From contig JADGIF010000228.1 of assembly GCA_018985225.1 (NCBI GenBank), positions 1 through 13,723 on the forward strand: 13,723 nt of DNA, read 5' to 3'. Below are positions 6,935 to 13,530 of the stretch, piece after piece. The stretch comes from Amoeboradix gromovi (taxonomy: Eukaryota; Sanchytriomycota; Sanchytriomycetes; Sanchytriales; Sanchytriaceae). The notes under the pieces are model-generated. The model ran no database searches, had not been told where the DNA came from, and saw only the letters and a list, made by a program, of their open reading frames with translations. Position 1 is the stretch's first letter; each line of letters starts with the position of its first letter. The translations under genes were made by a program, and so were the position numbers.

Positions 6935-9295
6935 ATGTCCACATCAAAATCTCTCACTTACAGCGCAGTTTCCAATTCCAAAAATGTACATGTATATGCA
7001 GCAATTTGTGAGTCTCGGGGACAGGTTCCACAAATTGGAATCGCAACCTTTGATACCTCATTTTGTGAGGTACAAATGAGTGAATTTGCAGATTCCAAAA
7101 CATATGACTTTTTACTTAGTAAGCTCTTGCTATTAGATCCTCATGTAATACTATTTCCAAACACGCAGCTTAATGAACATCTTATGACTACTCTTCATGA
7201 AAATACTGGTGCCCAGTTGATCCCAATCGACCGCAAGTACTTTAGCGATGAAATTGGAATGAACACAATTGAAAACTTTGCCCTAAAAGATGATGTTCCG
7301 AAAATCAAAATTTTAACAAATGCTCAGTATTTTTCATTATCATGTGTAGGCGCTTTGTTTAAATTTTTAAATTCATCAAATGAAATGTTCGCCCATCACA
7401 GTTTAAAGTTTACCACTTGTGCTGCTGCGAACACGATGCTAATTGACTATACTACTGCAAGAAATTTAGAGCTAGTGTATAATCAAACAGGAAATAAAAA
7501 CAATGGAAGTTTATTTAATGTTTTAAACTATTGCTGTACTAAAATGGGGAATCGCAAGTTAAGAACTTCTGTGCTACAACCGAGTACAGACCCGACCTTG
7601 ATTAGCCAGGTACAGCAGTCAATTGAGGAGCTGCTAAGTAAAAGAGAAACACTGGCAACTATTAAAGATTATTTGGATAATTTGGGAGATGTGGACAGCT
7701 TAATAATGTTTTTGGTAAAGAAACCATCTTCAAGAAATAATCCAAAGTCACTAAATTTGAACATAGCATCCTGCGTAGAACTAAAGAAACTTTGCCATTC
7801 TCTAATAGGATTATGGAAATTGCAATCTAATGATTTAACTTGTTTAAATGCCTTGTACGATATGGTACCAGAAGAAGAGGTAAATAAGCTTTACTCTAAA
7901 TTGGATTTGGTTATATCAGACGATGTAATATTCGAGAAATCAGCAATTGGAGCAAGAAATCAAAAGATTTTCGCTATCAAACCCGAAATAGATGGAATGC
8001 TGGATGTAGCTAGACAAATGTATCAAGAGTCCATAAACGATGTCTATGAGTTATCAACAGATTACTCTGAAGCATTCCATGTTGAAATGCAGGTTGTACA
8101 TGAAAGGCAGGGATATAGATTTAGCATTTCAAAGGAATTTGAGTCGATGCTTGATCAGAGTTCTATAAAATTCAAGAATGACGACGAAAAGGTGAATGGA
8201 ACTGATCTTTTTGTGGAGCGTAAAAGAAAAGCGAAAAAAATTACTTTTACAACACTAGATCTTATGAAATTGAATGAGAGAATTAATGAGAATGTTTATG
8301 AGATTAATCTGACATCTGAAAGGGTGTTAAAAGAGTTAATAAATGATCTCCGTGAAAACATTGACATCTGGTATAAGATAAGTAGTGCCATTGCTAGTCT
8401 TGATTACATATATTCAATGACAAAATACAGCAGCATATCTCAAACAGTTAGGCCTCAATTTTCTGAGGTGATAGCAATTAAACAAGCGCACCATCCAATT
8501 AGAAAATCTTTAAAATACTCTAGTGTCCCCAATGATTGTTATGCTAGTAAAGAATCAAGAATTCAAGTCATTAGCGGCTCTAACATGAGCGGTAAATCGA
8601 CATATACCAAACAGATTGCGCTTCTAATCATAATGTGTCAGATCGGATGCTTTGTTCCTTGCGATTTGATGTACTTCCCTATATTCGACTGTATATTAAC
8701 AAGAATTGGGAACGACGATGATTTAAAGACCAATTCTGGATCATTTTGTAAAGAAATGAGGTCTTTGTCATACGTATTTGATAAAGTATCATCTAACTCA
8801 TTGGTTATAATTGATGAGTTGGGCAGAGGTACAAGCCACATAGATGCTATTAGTATCACATTGGCGACCATCGAAAGATTGGTTAAAACTAATTGTATAC
8901 TGTTTTTGATCACTCATATTGAAGAACTAATTGAGCCATTAGAACAGTACCCTGGAATATTACAAGTGCATTTTGATGTAGAATTAAGTCACGGAAAGCC
9001 GAGTTACAGTTACGAGATCAAAGAGGGGGCATCTAGAAGTAGATTTTATGGAATTGATCTTGCAAAGGAAGCAGCCTTGCCGGAAAAGCTGGTGAACGAT
9101 GCCCGGGAAATTGCCGAGTCTTTATATTCCACAGAGAAGAAGCTGATAAATATCGATGAGAGTGTTAACATCTCTAAGATTAAGCAGTGCTTTTATGAAA
9201 TGACTAGAAATGCATGCAATCAACCAACAGAGTTGACATTAGCTTTACTAAAGGACTATAGGCGACAGTATTTGGAAGCATTGGGACAGATTTAG
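6935..9295 (+). CDS. MSH4: MutS homologue 4 (meiotic crossover factor)
   Basis: Uninterrupted 786-residue frame. It lacks the N-terminal mismatch-reading domain with the Phe-x-Glu motif, as expected for MSH4/MSH5, and opens with the MSH4-type connector domain (AICESRGQVPQIGIATFDTS, about 23-42). The core follows (TTARNLELVYNQTG, then LNYCCTKMGNRKLRTSVLQP). The ATPase domain has Walker A GSNMSGKST (548-556), the signature GSFCKEMRSLSYVF, and Walker B LVIIDELGRGTS with D627/E628. A C-terminal helical tail (AALPEKLVNDAREIAESLY) completes it. MSH4 pairs with MSH5 as a clamp that stabilises recombination intermediates during meiosis; it does not repair mismatches. All catalytic residues look intact, so the gene appears functional and suggests a meiotic programme. 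It is slightly shorter than fungal and animal homologues (about 880-940), mostly at the N-terminus. Confidence 0.93.
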   Translation: MSTSKSLTYSAVSNSKNVHVYAAICESRGQVPQIGIATFDTSFCEVQMSEFADSKTYDFLLSKLLLLDPHVILFPNTQLNEHLMTTLHENTGAQLIPIDRKYFSDEIGMNTIENFALKDDVPKIKILTNAQYFSLSCVGALFKFLNSSNEMFAHHSLKFTTCAAANTMLIDYTTARNLELVYNQTGNKNNGSLFNVLNYCCTKMGNRKLRTSVLQPSTDPTLISQVQQSIEELLSKRETLATIKDYLDNLGDVDSLIMFLVKKPSSRNNPKSLNLNIASCVELKKLCHSLIGLWKLQSNDLTCLNALYDMVPEEEVNKLYSKLDLVISDDVIFEKSAIGARNQKIFAIKPEIDGMLDVARQMYQESINDVYELSTDYSEAFHVEMQVVHERQGYRFSISKEFESMLDQSSIKFKNDDEKVNGTDLFVERKRKAKKITFTTLDLMKLNERINENVYEINLTSERVLKELINDLRENIDIWYKISSAIASLDYIYSMTKYSSISQTVRPQFSEVIAIKQAHHPIRKSLKYSSVPNDCYASKESRIQVISGSNMSGKSTYTKQIALLIIMCQIGCFVPCDLMYFPIFDCILTRIGNDDDLKTNSGSFCKEMRSLSYVFDKVSSNSLVIIDELGRGTSHIDAISITLATIERLVKTNCILFLITHIEELIEPLEQYPGILQVHFDVELSHGKPSYSYEIKEGASRSRFYGIDLAKEAALPEKLVNDAREIAESLYSTEKKLINIDESVNISKIKQCFYEMTRNACNQPTELTLALLKDYRRQYLEALGQI

Positions 9296-9360
9296 TAAAC
9301 TCTGATCATGTTATTATATTTTTTGCTAAATAACTGAATAGTGTAGTATTTAATACACAT

Positions 9361-9390
9361 GGGACATCAAATATAAAAACTGGACTAACT
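9361..9390 (+). repeat. Left terminal inverted repeat
   Basis: Starts GGGACATC next to the ACAT duplication at 9357-9360. Similarity to the right end stops sharply after ACTAACT. The only mismatch is G instead of A at 9383. Confidence 0.8.
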
Positions 9391-9480
9391 TTCTGTAACA
9401 ACTGGGAACATTATTTCAGCTTTATTACTTTATGGATTTAAGAGACGAGTGGACATTCAGCTAGTTGCGGAGTTGACCAG

Positions 9481-9489
9481 TATAAAAGG
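9481..9489 (+). promoter_or_regulatory. TATA-like box inside the element
   Basis: TATAAAAGG followed 50-90 bp later by a pyrimidine-rich tract (CTATTCTCTTACTCTTTC at 9541-9558). It could drive the open frame in the element or, with a long leader, the Bro1 gene. Motif evidence only. Confidence 0.3.
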
Positions 9490-9580
9490 AAAATAAATAA
9501 CTTTTTGTATCGAAATTTCAAAAATAAATATTCTGTACAGCTATTCTCTTACTCTTTCATCCAATCTTTATTTCAAATAA

Positions 9581-9826
9581 ATATCACTATTACACTTCAA
9601 AGAAATAGATAAGAGTAATGATGTTAGTATAACATTACAAAATGATTCTAGAAAAGAGTACCGTCTAAGAAAATGCACCTTTTGCTTAGATGCTCAAAGA
9701 CCTCAAATATTTGAACGCGATGCAGGGTCTTCTAGTTTTATTTTAAAAAGAGGAATACAATCAATGAAAGAGAATTGGTATAATAGAAAATCTTTTATTA
9801 ATGATATCCTCCGTATGGTGCACCTT
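9581..9826 (+). other. Open frame without ATG start inside the inverted-repeat element
   Basis: 81 open codons follow a TAA and end at TAA 9824-9826. The reading includes KEYRLRKCTFCLDAQRPQIF with a Cys-x-x-Cys pair and ends KENWYNRKSFINDILRMVHL. The first Met is deep inside. It may be a remnant of a transposase or host exon carried by the element. Alternatively it is an upstream exon of the Bro1 gene, because a GT-AG intron 9813-9888 (76 nt, GTATGG...TATATAG) would join it in frame to the Bro1 coding sequence. The inverted repeat falls inside that intron. I do not recognise the peptide. Confidence 0.3.
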
Positions 9827-9834
9827 TAAAAACG

Positions 9835-9864
9835 AGTTAGTCTAGTTTTTATATTTGATGTCCC
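9835..9864 (-). repeat. Right terminal inverted repeat
   Basis: Complement of the left end, finishing GATGTCCC and followed by ACAT (9865-9868). It lies 26 bp upstream of the Bro1 start codon. Confidence 0.8.
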
Positions 9865-9890
9865 ACATAACATAAAATCTTTATATAGAC

Positions 9891-11462
9891 ATGAAACGAG
9901 ATCTATTCTTTTCATCACATGAATTGTTAAAACTGATTAAGAATGTTAAAGATGTAGTATTATACTCGTTTTACTTACGTGAAAACGCGCTGAATGGACT
10001 GGAATGCGGAAAGTCATATAAAGAAGCATCAGGGTTGTTAGCTCAAGCAGCAGGAGTATTTCTATACTTGGAATCAAGCGAACTGGAAGACAAGGCAACA
10101 TTTGCAAGCATTAAGGAAATAAGTTTGTTGGAAGCTAGTGAATTGTACTTTCTGCAAGCTAAGAAGGATGCTAAATTTTCAAATTCGTTAATTGCTAAAA
10201 TGTGCGTGTCTGTAAGCGATGGATACACTAAAATAACAAAGTCATATATAGATTTGCCATTGGGGGTTAAAAGTGCAATTTTAGCAAAGAAGTATTACTA
10301 TGAATCAATGGCCAATTTTTACGCCGGAGAGGCCGAAGAAAGCGAGAGACTCAAGTCTGCAAGATTTTGTTTAGCCTTCCAGCTTAGTGAGAAGTCGATC
10401 CGTATCTTTAAAAAGTTGAATTACCCTGGACTATTATATAAGGCTGAAGCATGGAAGGCTCTTTTGCATTCCAAAGTTCCTTCACCAGGTAAACTGCTAA
10501 TGATTTGGAACAACGTGCCGCAATTGCAAGCATTTGACGGTCCTATAGTATGCTGTGTGGAATTCTCTATGGAAAATTTTCTTCTTCCAGTGGATTTGCC
10601 TGAATTTTTACAAATTTACTTGAGCAAAACAAAGCCGCGATTGAAGTCAATCGAGAGAATAATGGAGAAAGCACCTCTGCTGTCGACTAAAAGTGCATCA
10701 AAAGATCAATGCGAGATAGCTGATGGTCTTATTGGAACATTAAGTGACGCAATCATAAATTGCAGAAAGGCAATGTGGGAAATAGAGAGCGATTTCTCAG
10801 CTTATATAATGGGTTCCAGAGATATTTCTAATACTCTTAAAGATATGAGCGATTTGTTGGACTCACACGAGAAGGAATTTAAAAAGATTACAAAATCGTA
10901 TTCAAATGAAGCTGTTAGCAATTCCAAAAGCTTAATTAAGCCAATTTTTGATAGCTCAAAGCAGTTGGACATTCCGTCTAGCGCAAGTTATTCCATTTTG
11001 AAATATGAGATCGATAGCGTTTTGGCACTACAATCTAGAATCGATGGCATAAAGAGTCAATTGGAATTGTCAAACGAAAAATTCAAGCTTGAAGCTGTCA
11101 AATCTTTAAAAGACGCAAAAAAAGGCAGTTTCATTCAGACCGTGTGGCACTCAATCTCAAGAAAATCAAAATCAAGGAATATGAGAAGAGTTAACGATCA
11201 GGTTTCACAGATGCAAGATTACGAAGTGAGCGCCATTAGCAATGCTATCAAAGTAAACAACATAGAGCTGAACAAAGTTTTAGAAACTAGAAACAAGACT
11301 AAAAAAAGTGATAGGAACCAGCACTCACGATTTTTGACACAGCAGCATTCTAATAACTCTATAAAAATTCCAAGATTGAGGTCTCGTACAAATGACAGGG
11401 TACTGCAATGGTTACACGCGGAGCAGTCAGAAGCTGAATTTGAATATCCAGTTTTATATTAA
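9891..11462 (+). CDS. Bro1-domain protein (Bro1/Rim20/ALIX family), N-terminally short
   Basis: 523 residues. Residues of about 14-200 match the middle and end of a Bro1 domain: KDVVLYSFYLRENA stands where the family has the EKAxVLFNLAALxSQxA helix, then SYKEASGLLAQAAGVFLYLE (43-62), the SLIAKMCVSVSDGYTKI helix, and AKKYYYESMANFYAGEAEES. A helical, coiled-coil-like arm follows, with a basic C-terminus (RKSKSRNMRR, RLRSRTNDR). Bro1 proteins bind ESCRT-III Snf7/CHMP4 on endosomes and act in multivesicular-body sorting or, as Rim20/PalA, in pH signalling. The domain usually has a further 90-120 residues before the first matched helix; here the ATG comes too early. Either the domain is truncated or an upstream exon exists. 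The V-domain region is also short, and no proline-rich tail is seen. The ATG at 9891 follows a stop codon at 9873-9875 in the same frame. Confidence 0.75.
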   Translation: MKRDLFFSSHELLKLIKNVKDVVLYSFYLRENALNGLECGKSYKEASGLLAQAAGVFLYLESSELEDKATFASIKEISLLEASELYFLQAKKDAKFSNSLIAKMCVSVSDGYTKITKSYIDLPLGVKSAILAKKYYYESMANFYAGEAEESERLKSARFCLAFQLSEKSIRIFKKLNYPGLLYKAEAWKALLHSKVPSPGKLLMIWNNVPQLQAFDGPIVCCVEFSMENFLLPVDLPEFLQIYLSKTKPRLKSIERIMEKAPLLSTKSASKDQCEIADGLIGTLSDAIINCRKAMWEIESDFSAYIMGSRDISNTLKDMSDLLDSHEKEFKKITKSYSNEAVSNSKSLIKPIFDSSKQLDIPSSASYSILKYEIDSVLALQSRIDGIKSQLELSNEKFKLEAVKSLKDAKKGSFIQTVWHSISRKSKSRNMRRVNDQVSQMQDYEVSAISNAIKVNNIELNKVLETRNKTKKSDRNQHSRFLTQQHSNNSIKIPRLRSRTNDRVLQWLHAEQSEAEFEYPVLY

Positions 11463-11506
11463 TAGCACTTTTTTATAATTGAATAAATCACGTATCCCTA
11501 TTGCTT

Positions 11507-11526
11507 GTATTTTGGCGTTCTAACAG
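11507..11526 (+). other. Possible ultrashort intron (20 nt), 5' leader of a small gene
   Basis: GTATTTTGGCGTTCTAACAG has the same build as the three well-supported introns: GTATT start and CTAAC fused to the 3' AG. Splicing would leave the downstream frame open back to 11479, but there is no ATG before it, so it would be a leader intron of the gene at 11556. Supported by pattern only. Confidence 0.35.
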
Positions 11527-11555
11527 TCCTTGCAAGAGTTTGTAATCGAATAAAA

Positions 11556-11795
11556 ATGAGATTATCTGTTTTCTTATTTTTGGCATATTTTTCAAATTTA
11601 CCTTAGCCAGAATATGTGAATATACGCTCTTATACAGATATAGATTTTCTAGAGACAAGACTATTGTCCAAAAAAAGGAAAAAGATTGAAGAATTTCATG
11701 ACTCACTAGTCGAACATGTAAAAGGTGTGATGCCCATAAGACAACCAATTTGGAGAAATGAAGACGCACAAATGTCATTCAGAAGCAGATATTGA
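11556..11795 (+). CDS. Possible small spliced gene, unknown product
   Basis: From ATG 11556 the frame is open to TGA 11793-11795 except for one in-frame TAG (11604-11606), which is exactly the end of a 39-nt T-rich GT-AG segment (11568-11606, GTTTTC...CCTTAG). Splicing it gives a 66-residue basic protein: MRLSPEYVNIRSYTDIDFLE, then TRLLSKKRKKIEEFHDSLVE, ending QMSFRSRY. I do not recognise it. Charged, non-repetitive composition favours coding on this strand over the hydrophobic antisense frame (11778-11488). Without splicing the first 16 codons would look like a signal peptide followed by a stop, so a pseudogene is an alternative. Confidence 0.4.
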
Positions 11796-11836
11796 CTAGA
11801 TACAAAATACATGCATCCATATTCTATCTCGCCTCA

Positions 11837-11866
11837 GGGTAGTGAGAGCATGGGCAACCACTGTAA
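11837..11866 (+). repeat. Dispersed 30-nt motif, copy 2
   Basis: Second copy of the motif at 89-118, same strand, 26 of 30 identical with only transitions. It is preceded by similar ATACAT and CGCC blocks. It lies about 150 bp before the candidate gene at 12016, similar to the spacing of copy 1 from the PLAC8 gene. The surrounding 11796-12015 shows nothing else I can name. Confidence 0.55.
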
Positions 11867-12015
11867 TGGGGTGAATTTTTTATCAGTTCTGACTGGAAAT
11901 CTTCATTTACGCATAAATAAATACTAATCTCAGGTAATATTAAAGAGAAAGCTGATTTTCTTGGGAGCTAAGAATTTATGGTTGAGTAAATGATTATTTT
12001 TTACTAAGATAAAAA

Positions 12016-12247
12016 ATGTGCTTGAATATAATTGCTAAAGCTTTGCAAAGAATGTTTAGCAATTCTATTTCACGGACCGATTTGTTTTTTGGTAACATGT
12101 CCTTATCTTGGTAATAGTATGACTGATGGTCCACTACTACTAAGATTGCGTAGCAGAGAAAGACCTCTCAAAGAGGACCTTGAACACTGGTTATTTTACG
12201 TTAAATGTTTATTCTGTCAGGTTTTTTGCAATATCTGCCCCATTTAG
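12016..12247 (+). CDS. Possible small spliced gene, unknown product (exons 12016-12098 and 12118-12247)
   Basis: The frame from ATG 12016 reads MCLNIIAKALQRMFSNSISR, TDLFFGN and would stop soon after, but a 19-nt GT-AG segment (12099-12117, GTCCTTATCTTGGTAATAG, ending TAATAG) joins it to a 43-codon open frame with MTDGPLLLRLRSRERPLKED, LEHWLFYVKC and a cysteine-rich end. The product is 70 residues with a basic, acid-poor N-terminus that could target mitochondria. Its 3' end overlaps mL44 on the other strand by 39 bp, and the intron starts GTCC rather than GTA. Both points lower confidence. I do not recognise the protein. Confidence 0.32.
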
Positions 12248-12997
12248 ATGATCTCTGCCTTGGTAAAATTTAATAAGGTAGTCCATGCTTGATCTATGCT
12301 GTGCCATTTTGATGCTGCTACCAACTCCTAATCCAAGTAGAGTCTTTTCATTAAAGCACCCCACTTCAAAAATTGGAGAATGGCTAAATCTGCCGCTCTC
12401 TTTCAGTATTTTATAGTTCAACTTGCAATTCAGTTTTTCCTGTAATAGTTTGTGAGGATCGTCTATTTTAAGAATGTCATTTAACTTCAAGGAAGAATTA
12501 CTAATTAGCATGTCATTAATGAACTTACGAGTATACTCTAAACCCTTGGTCTTGGTGAAATACCCAATTAAAGCGTACACAATATTTCTCAAATCGCCTT
12601 TTTGCATTTTGGTCTCGTTGAACTCATTGTATATTCTGTGAACTCCAAGCTGTTGCGCAAATTTACTTAATGTATCATTATTCATATAAGCCTGCGCACC
12701 ATTTTCTATCATGTTCTCGGATGACTTTGGCCACTTATTCATAATATGCTCGTATATAACAGTGTGTATTGTACTTTTGCCTAGTCCTTTATATGCTGAA
12801 TTTGTGGACTTGCCATCATGGAAAGGCCCAACCGGGTTGGTTGGTGGGTTCGATAATATAACAGCGATATCTTCCTTGGGCAACTTTAAACGTGATACAA
12901 ATGCGGAAACCTCTGCTGATAGAGTTCGCATCATCCCTTGTTTGTGCCTAACAGATTTTGCAATACACTCATTAATCCCTAAGAAATGCAAACTCAT
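12209..12997 (-). CDS. Mitochondrial large-subunit ribosomal protein mL44 (MRPL3 in yeast)
   Basis: 262 residues. A catalytically dead RNase III-like domain spans about 30-165: YKGLGKSTIHTVIYEHIMNK stands where active enzymes have the ERLEFLGDAVL signature, and the acidic catalytic residues are absent. A double-stranded-RNA-binding domain follows at about 183-245: GRFSHSPIFEVGCF, then KTLLGLGVGSSIKMAQHRSS with the expected G-x-G-x-S-x-K-x-A core. This pairing without catalytic residues is the mark of mL44, a structural protein of the mitochondrial ribosome. The N-terminus (to about residue 30) has several basic residues and could serve as a presequence. A more typical presequence is encoded just upstream in another frame (13064-12972). 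A partly degenerate RNase III of another type is the main alternative. Confidence 0.75.
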   Translation of the reverse strand: MSLHFLGINECIAKSVRHKQGMMRTLSAEVSAFVSRLKLPKEDIAVILSNPPTNPVGPFHDGKSTNSAYKGLGKSTIHTVIYEHIMNKWPKSSENMIENGAQAYMNNDTLSKFAQQLGVHRIYNEFNETKMQKGDLRNIVYALIGYFTKTKGLEYTRKFINDMLISNSSLKLNDILKIDDPHKLLQEKLNCKLNYKILKESGRFSHSPIFEVGCFNEKTLLGLGVGSSIKMAQHRSSMDYLIKFYQGRDHLNGADIAKNLTE

Positions 12998-13148
12998 ATT
13001 TGAAAAATATTTTCAAAAAGTAGCGAGCAGATGTCGTTTTGACAAAGTGTGTCCAGTGCCTCATAGAAAACTGTTAGGTTTTTACGTCTTTCACTATATT
13101 TTGTAATTTTATTTTCAAAACCGTTGGAGATCAATTCCTAGAAATCGC
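12998..13148. promoter_or_regulatory. Divergent promoter region between mL44 and NXT1
   Basis: 151 bp between two diverging start codons. It is AT-rich without a clear TATA box. On the minus strand it contains most of a 30-codon frame (13064-12972) that reads like a mitochondrial presequence. Confidence 0.4.
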
Positions 13149-13514
13149 ATGAAGCCTAGTAGTAGAATATTTCTAGTAGATAGAGGCTGTGATGAATTTA
13201 TCGAAAAGTATTTTAAAACATTTGATACAGTTAGGCATTTCTTGATTAATTTTTACGCCAATGAAGCATCTTTGTTATGGAATGGCAATTGCATAAATTA
13301 CGAAAGCTTAAATTCCTTCTTTGCTCAAATTCCTGCAAGCTATCATGTGGTTGACTCTTATGATGCTCATCCTATCACTAATGAAACCTTCCTTGTACAT
13401 GTAAATGGGACTGTGCAGTATGGTGAGACCCAAAAGCAGTTCTCTCAGACATTTATGTTGAAGCAGGATTCAAAAACCAAAATTGTGACGGACCATTTCC
13501 GCTTCTTGACTTAG
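13149..13514 (+). CDS. NXT1: NTF2-related mRNA export protein NXT1/p15
   Basis: 121 residues, one NTF2-like fold, the usual length for p15. Family landmarks in order: CDEFIEKYFKTFDTVRHFLI (the long first helices), LLWNGNCINYESLNSFFAQI with the NXT-type WNGN, IPASYHVVDSYDAHPI, FLVHVNGTVQY, KQFSQTFMLKQ and the ending DHFRFL. The WNGN and the V-x-V-x-G-x-V strand followed by F-x-Q-x-F resemble metazoan and fission-yeast NXT1 more than the Ran carrier NTF2. NXT1 pairs with NXF1/Mex67 to carry mRNA through the nuclear pore. The ATG at 13149 is the first on this strand after the divergent mL44 promoter region. Confidence 0.85.
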   Translation: MKPSSRIFLVDRGCDEFIEKYFKTFDTVRHFLINFYANEASLLWNGNCINYESLNSFFAQIPASYHVVDSYDAHPITNETFLVHVNGTVQYGETQKQFSQTFMLKQDSKTKIVTDHFRFLT

Positions 13515-13530
13515 ACCTCAAAAATAGTAA

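Larger units (their letters stand above)
9361..9864. mobile_element. 504-bp inverted-repeat element (MITE or small non-autonomous DNA transposon)
   Basis: The ends are 30-bp terminal inverted repeats: 9361-9390 and the complement of 9835-9864 match at 29 of 30 positions, beginning GGGACATCAAATATAAAAAC. Each end is flanked by ACAT (9357-9360 and 9865-9868), a likely 4-bp target duplication. It sits between MSH4 and the Bro1 gene; without it and one ACAT the gap would be 87 bp, the normal spacing here. Inside are an open frame without an ATG start (9581-9826) and a TATA-like box (9481). No transposase domain is recognisable. The superfamily is undetermined: GGG ends recall PIF/Harbinger, but those duplicate TWA, and piggyBac-type elements duplicate TTAA. 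Confidence 0.75.

Noticed and set aside
9627-9689. Several 25-32-nt GT-AG segments (starting 9623, 9627 or 9658) that would provide a start for the frame in the element
   Set aside because: At least three incompatible choices work equally well and none has the TAAY-x-TAG ending, so no start can be supported.
11488-11778. Minus-strand 96-codon frame as a gene
   Set aside because: Its hydrophobic, Leu/Ser/Phe-rich composition is typical of the antisense of a Lys/Glu-rich frame, and the plus strand gives a better reading.
12948-12966. 19-nt GTATTG...GTTAG segment in the mL44 coding strand as another ultrashort intron
   Set aside because: It lacks the TAAY sequence before the AG, and its removal shifts the mL44 frame into an early stop.
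12711-13106. Plus-strand 131-codon frame opposite mL44
   Set aside because: It lies antisense to the conserved mL44 domain and across a divergent promoter region; no domain is recognisable.
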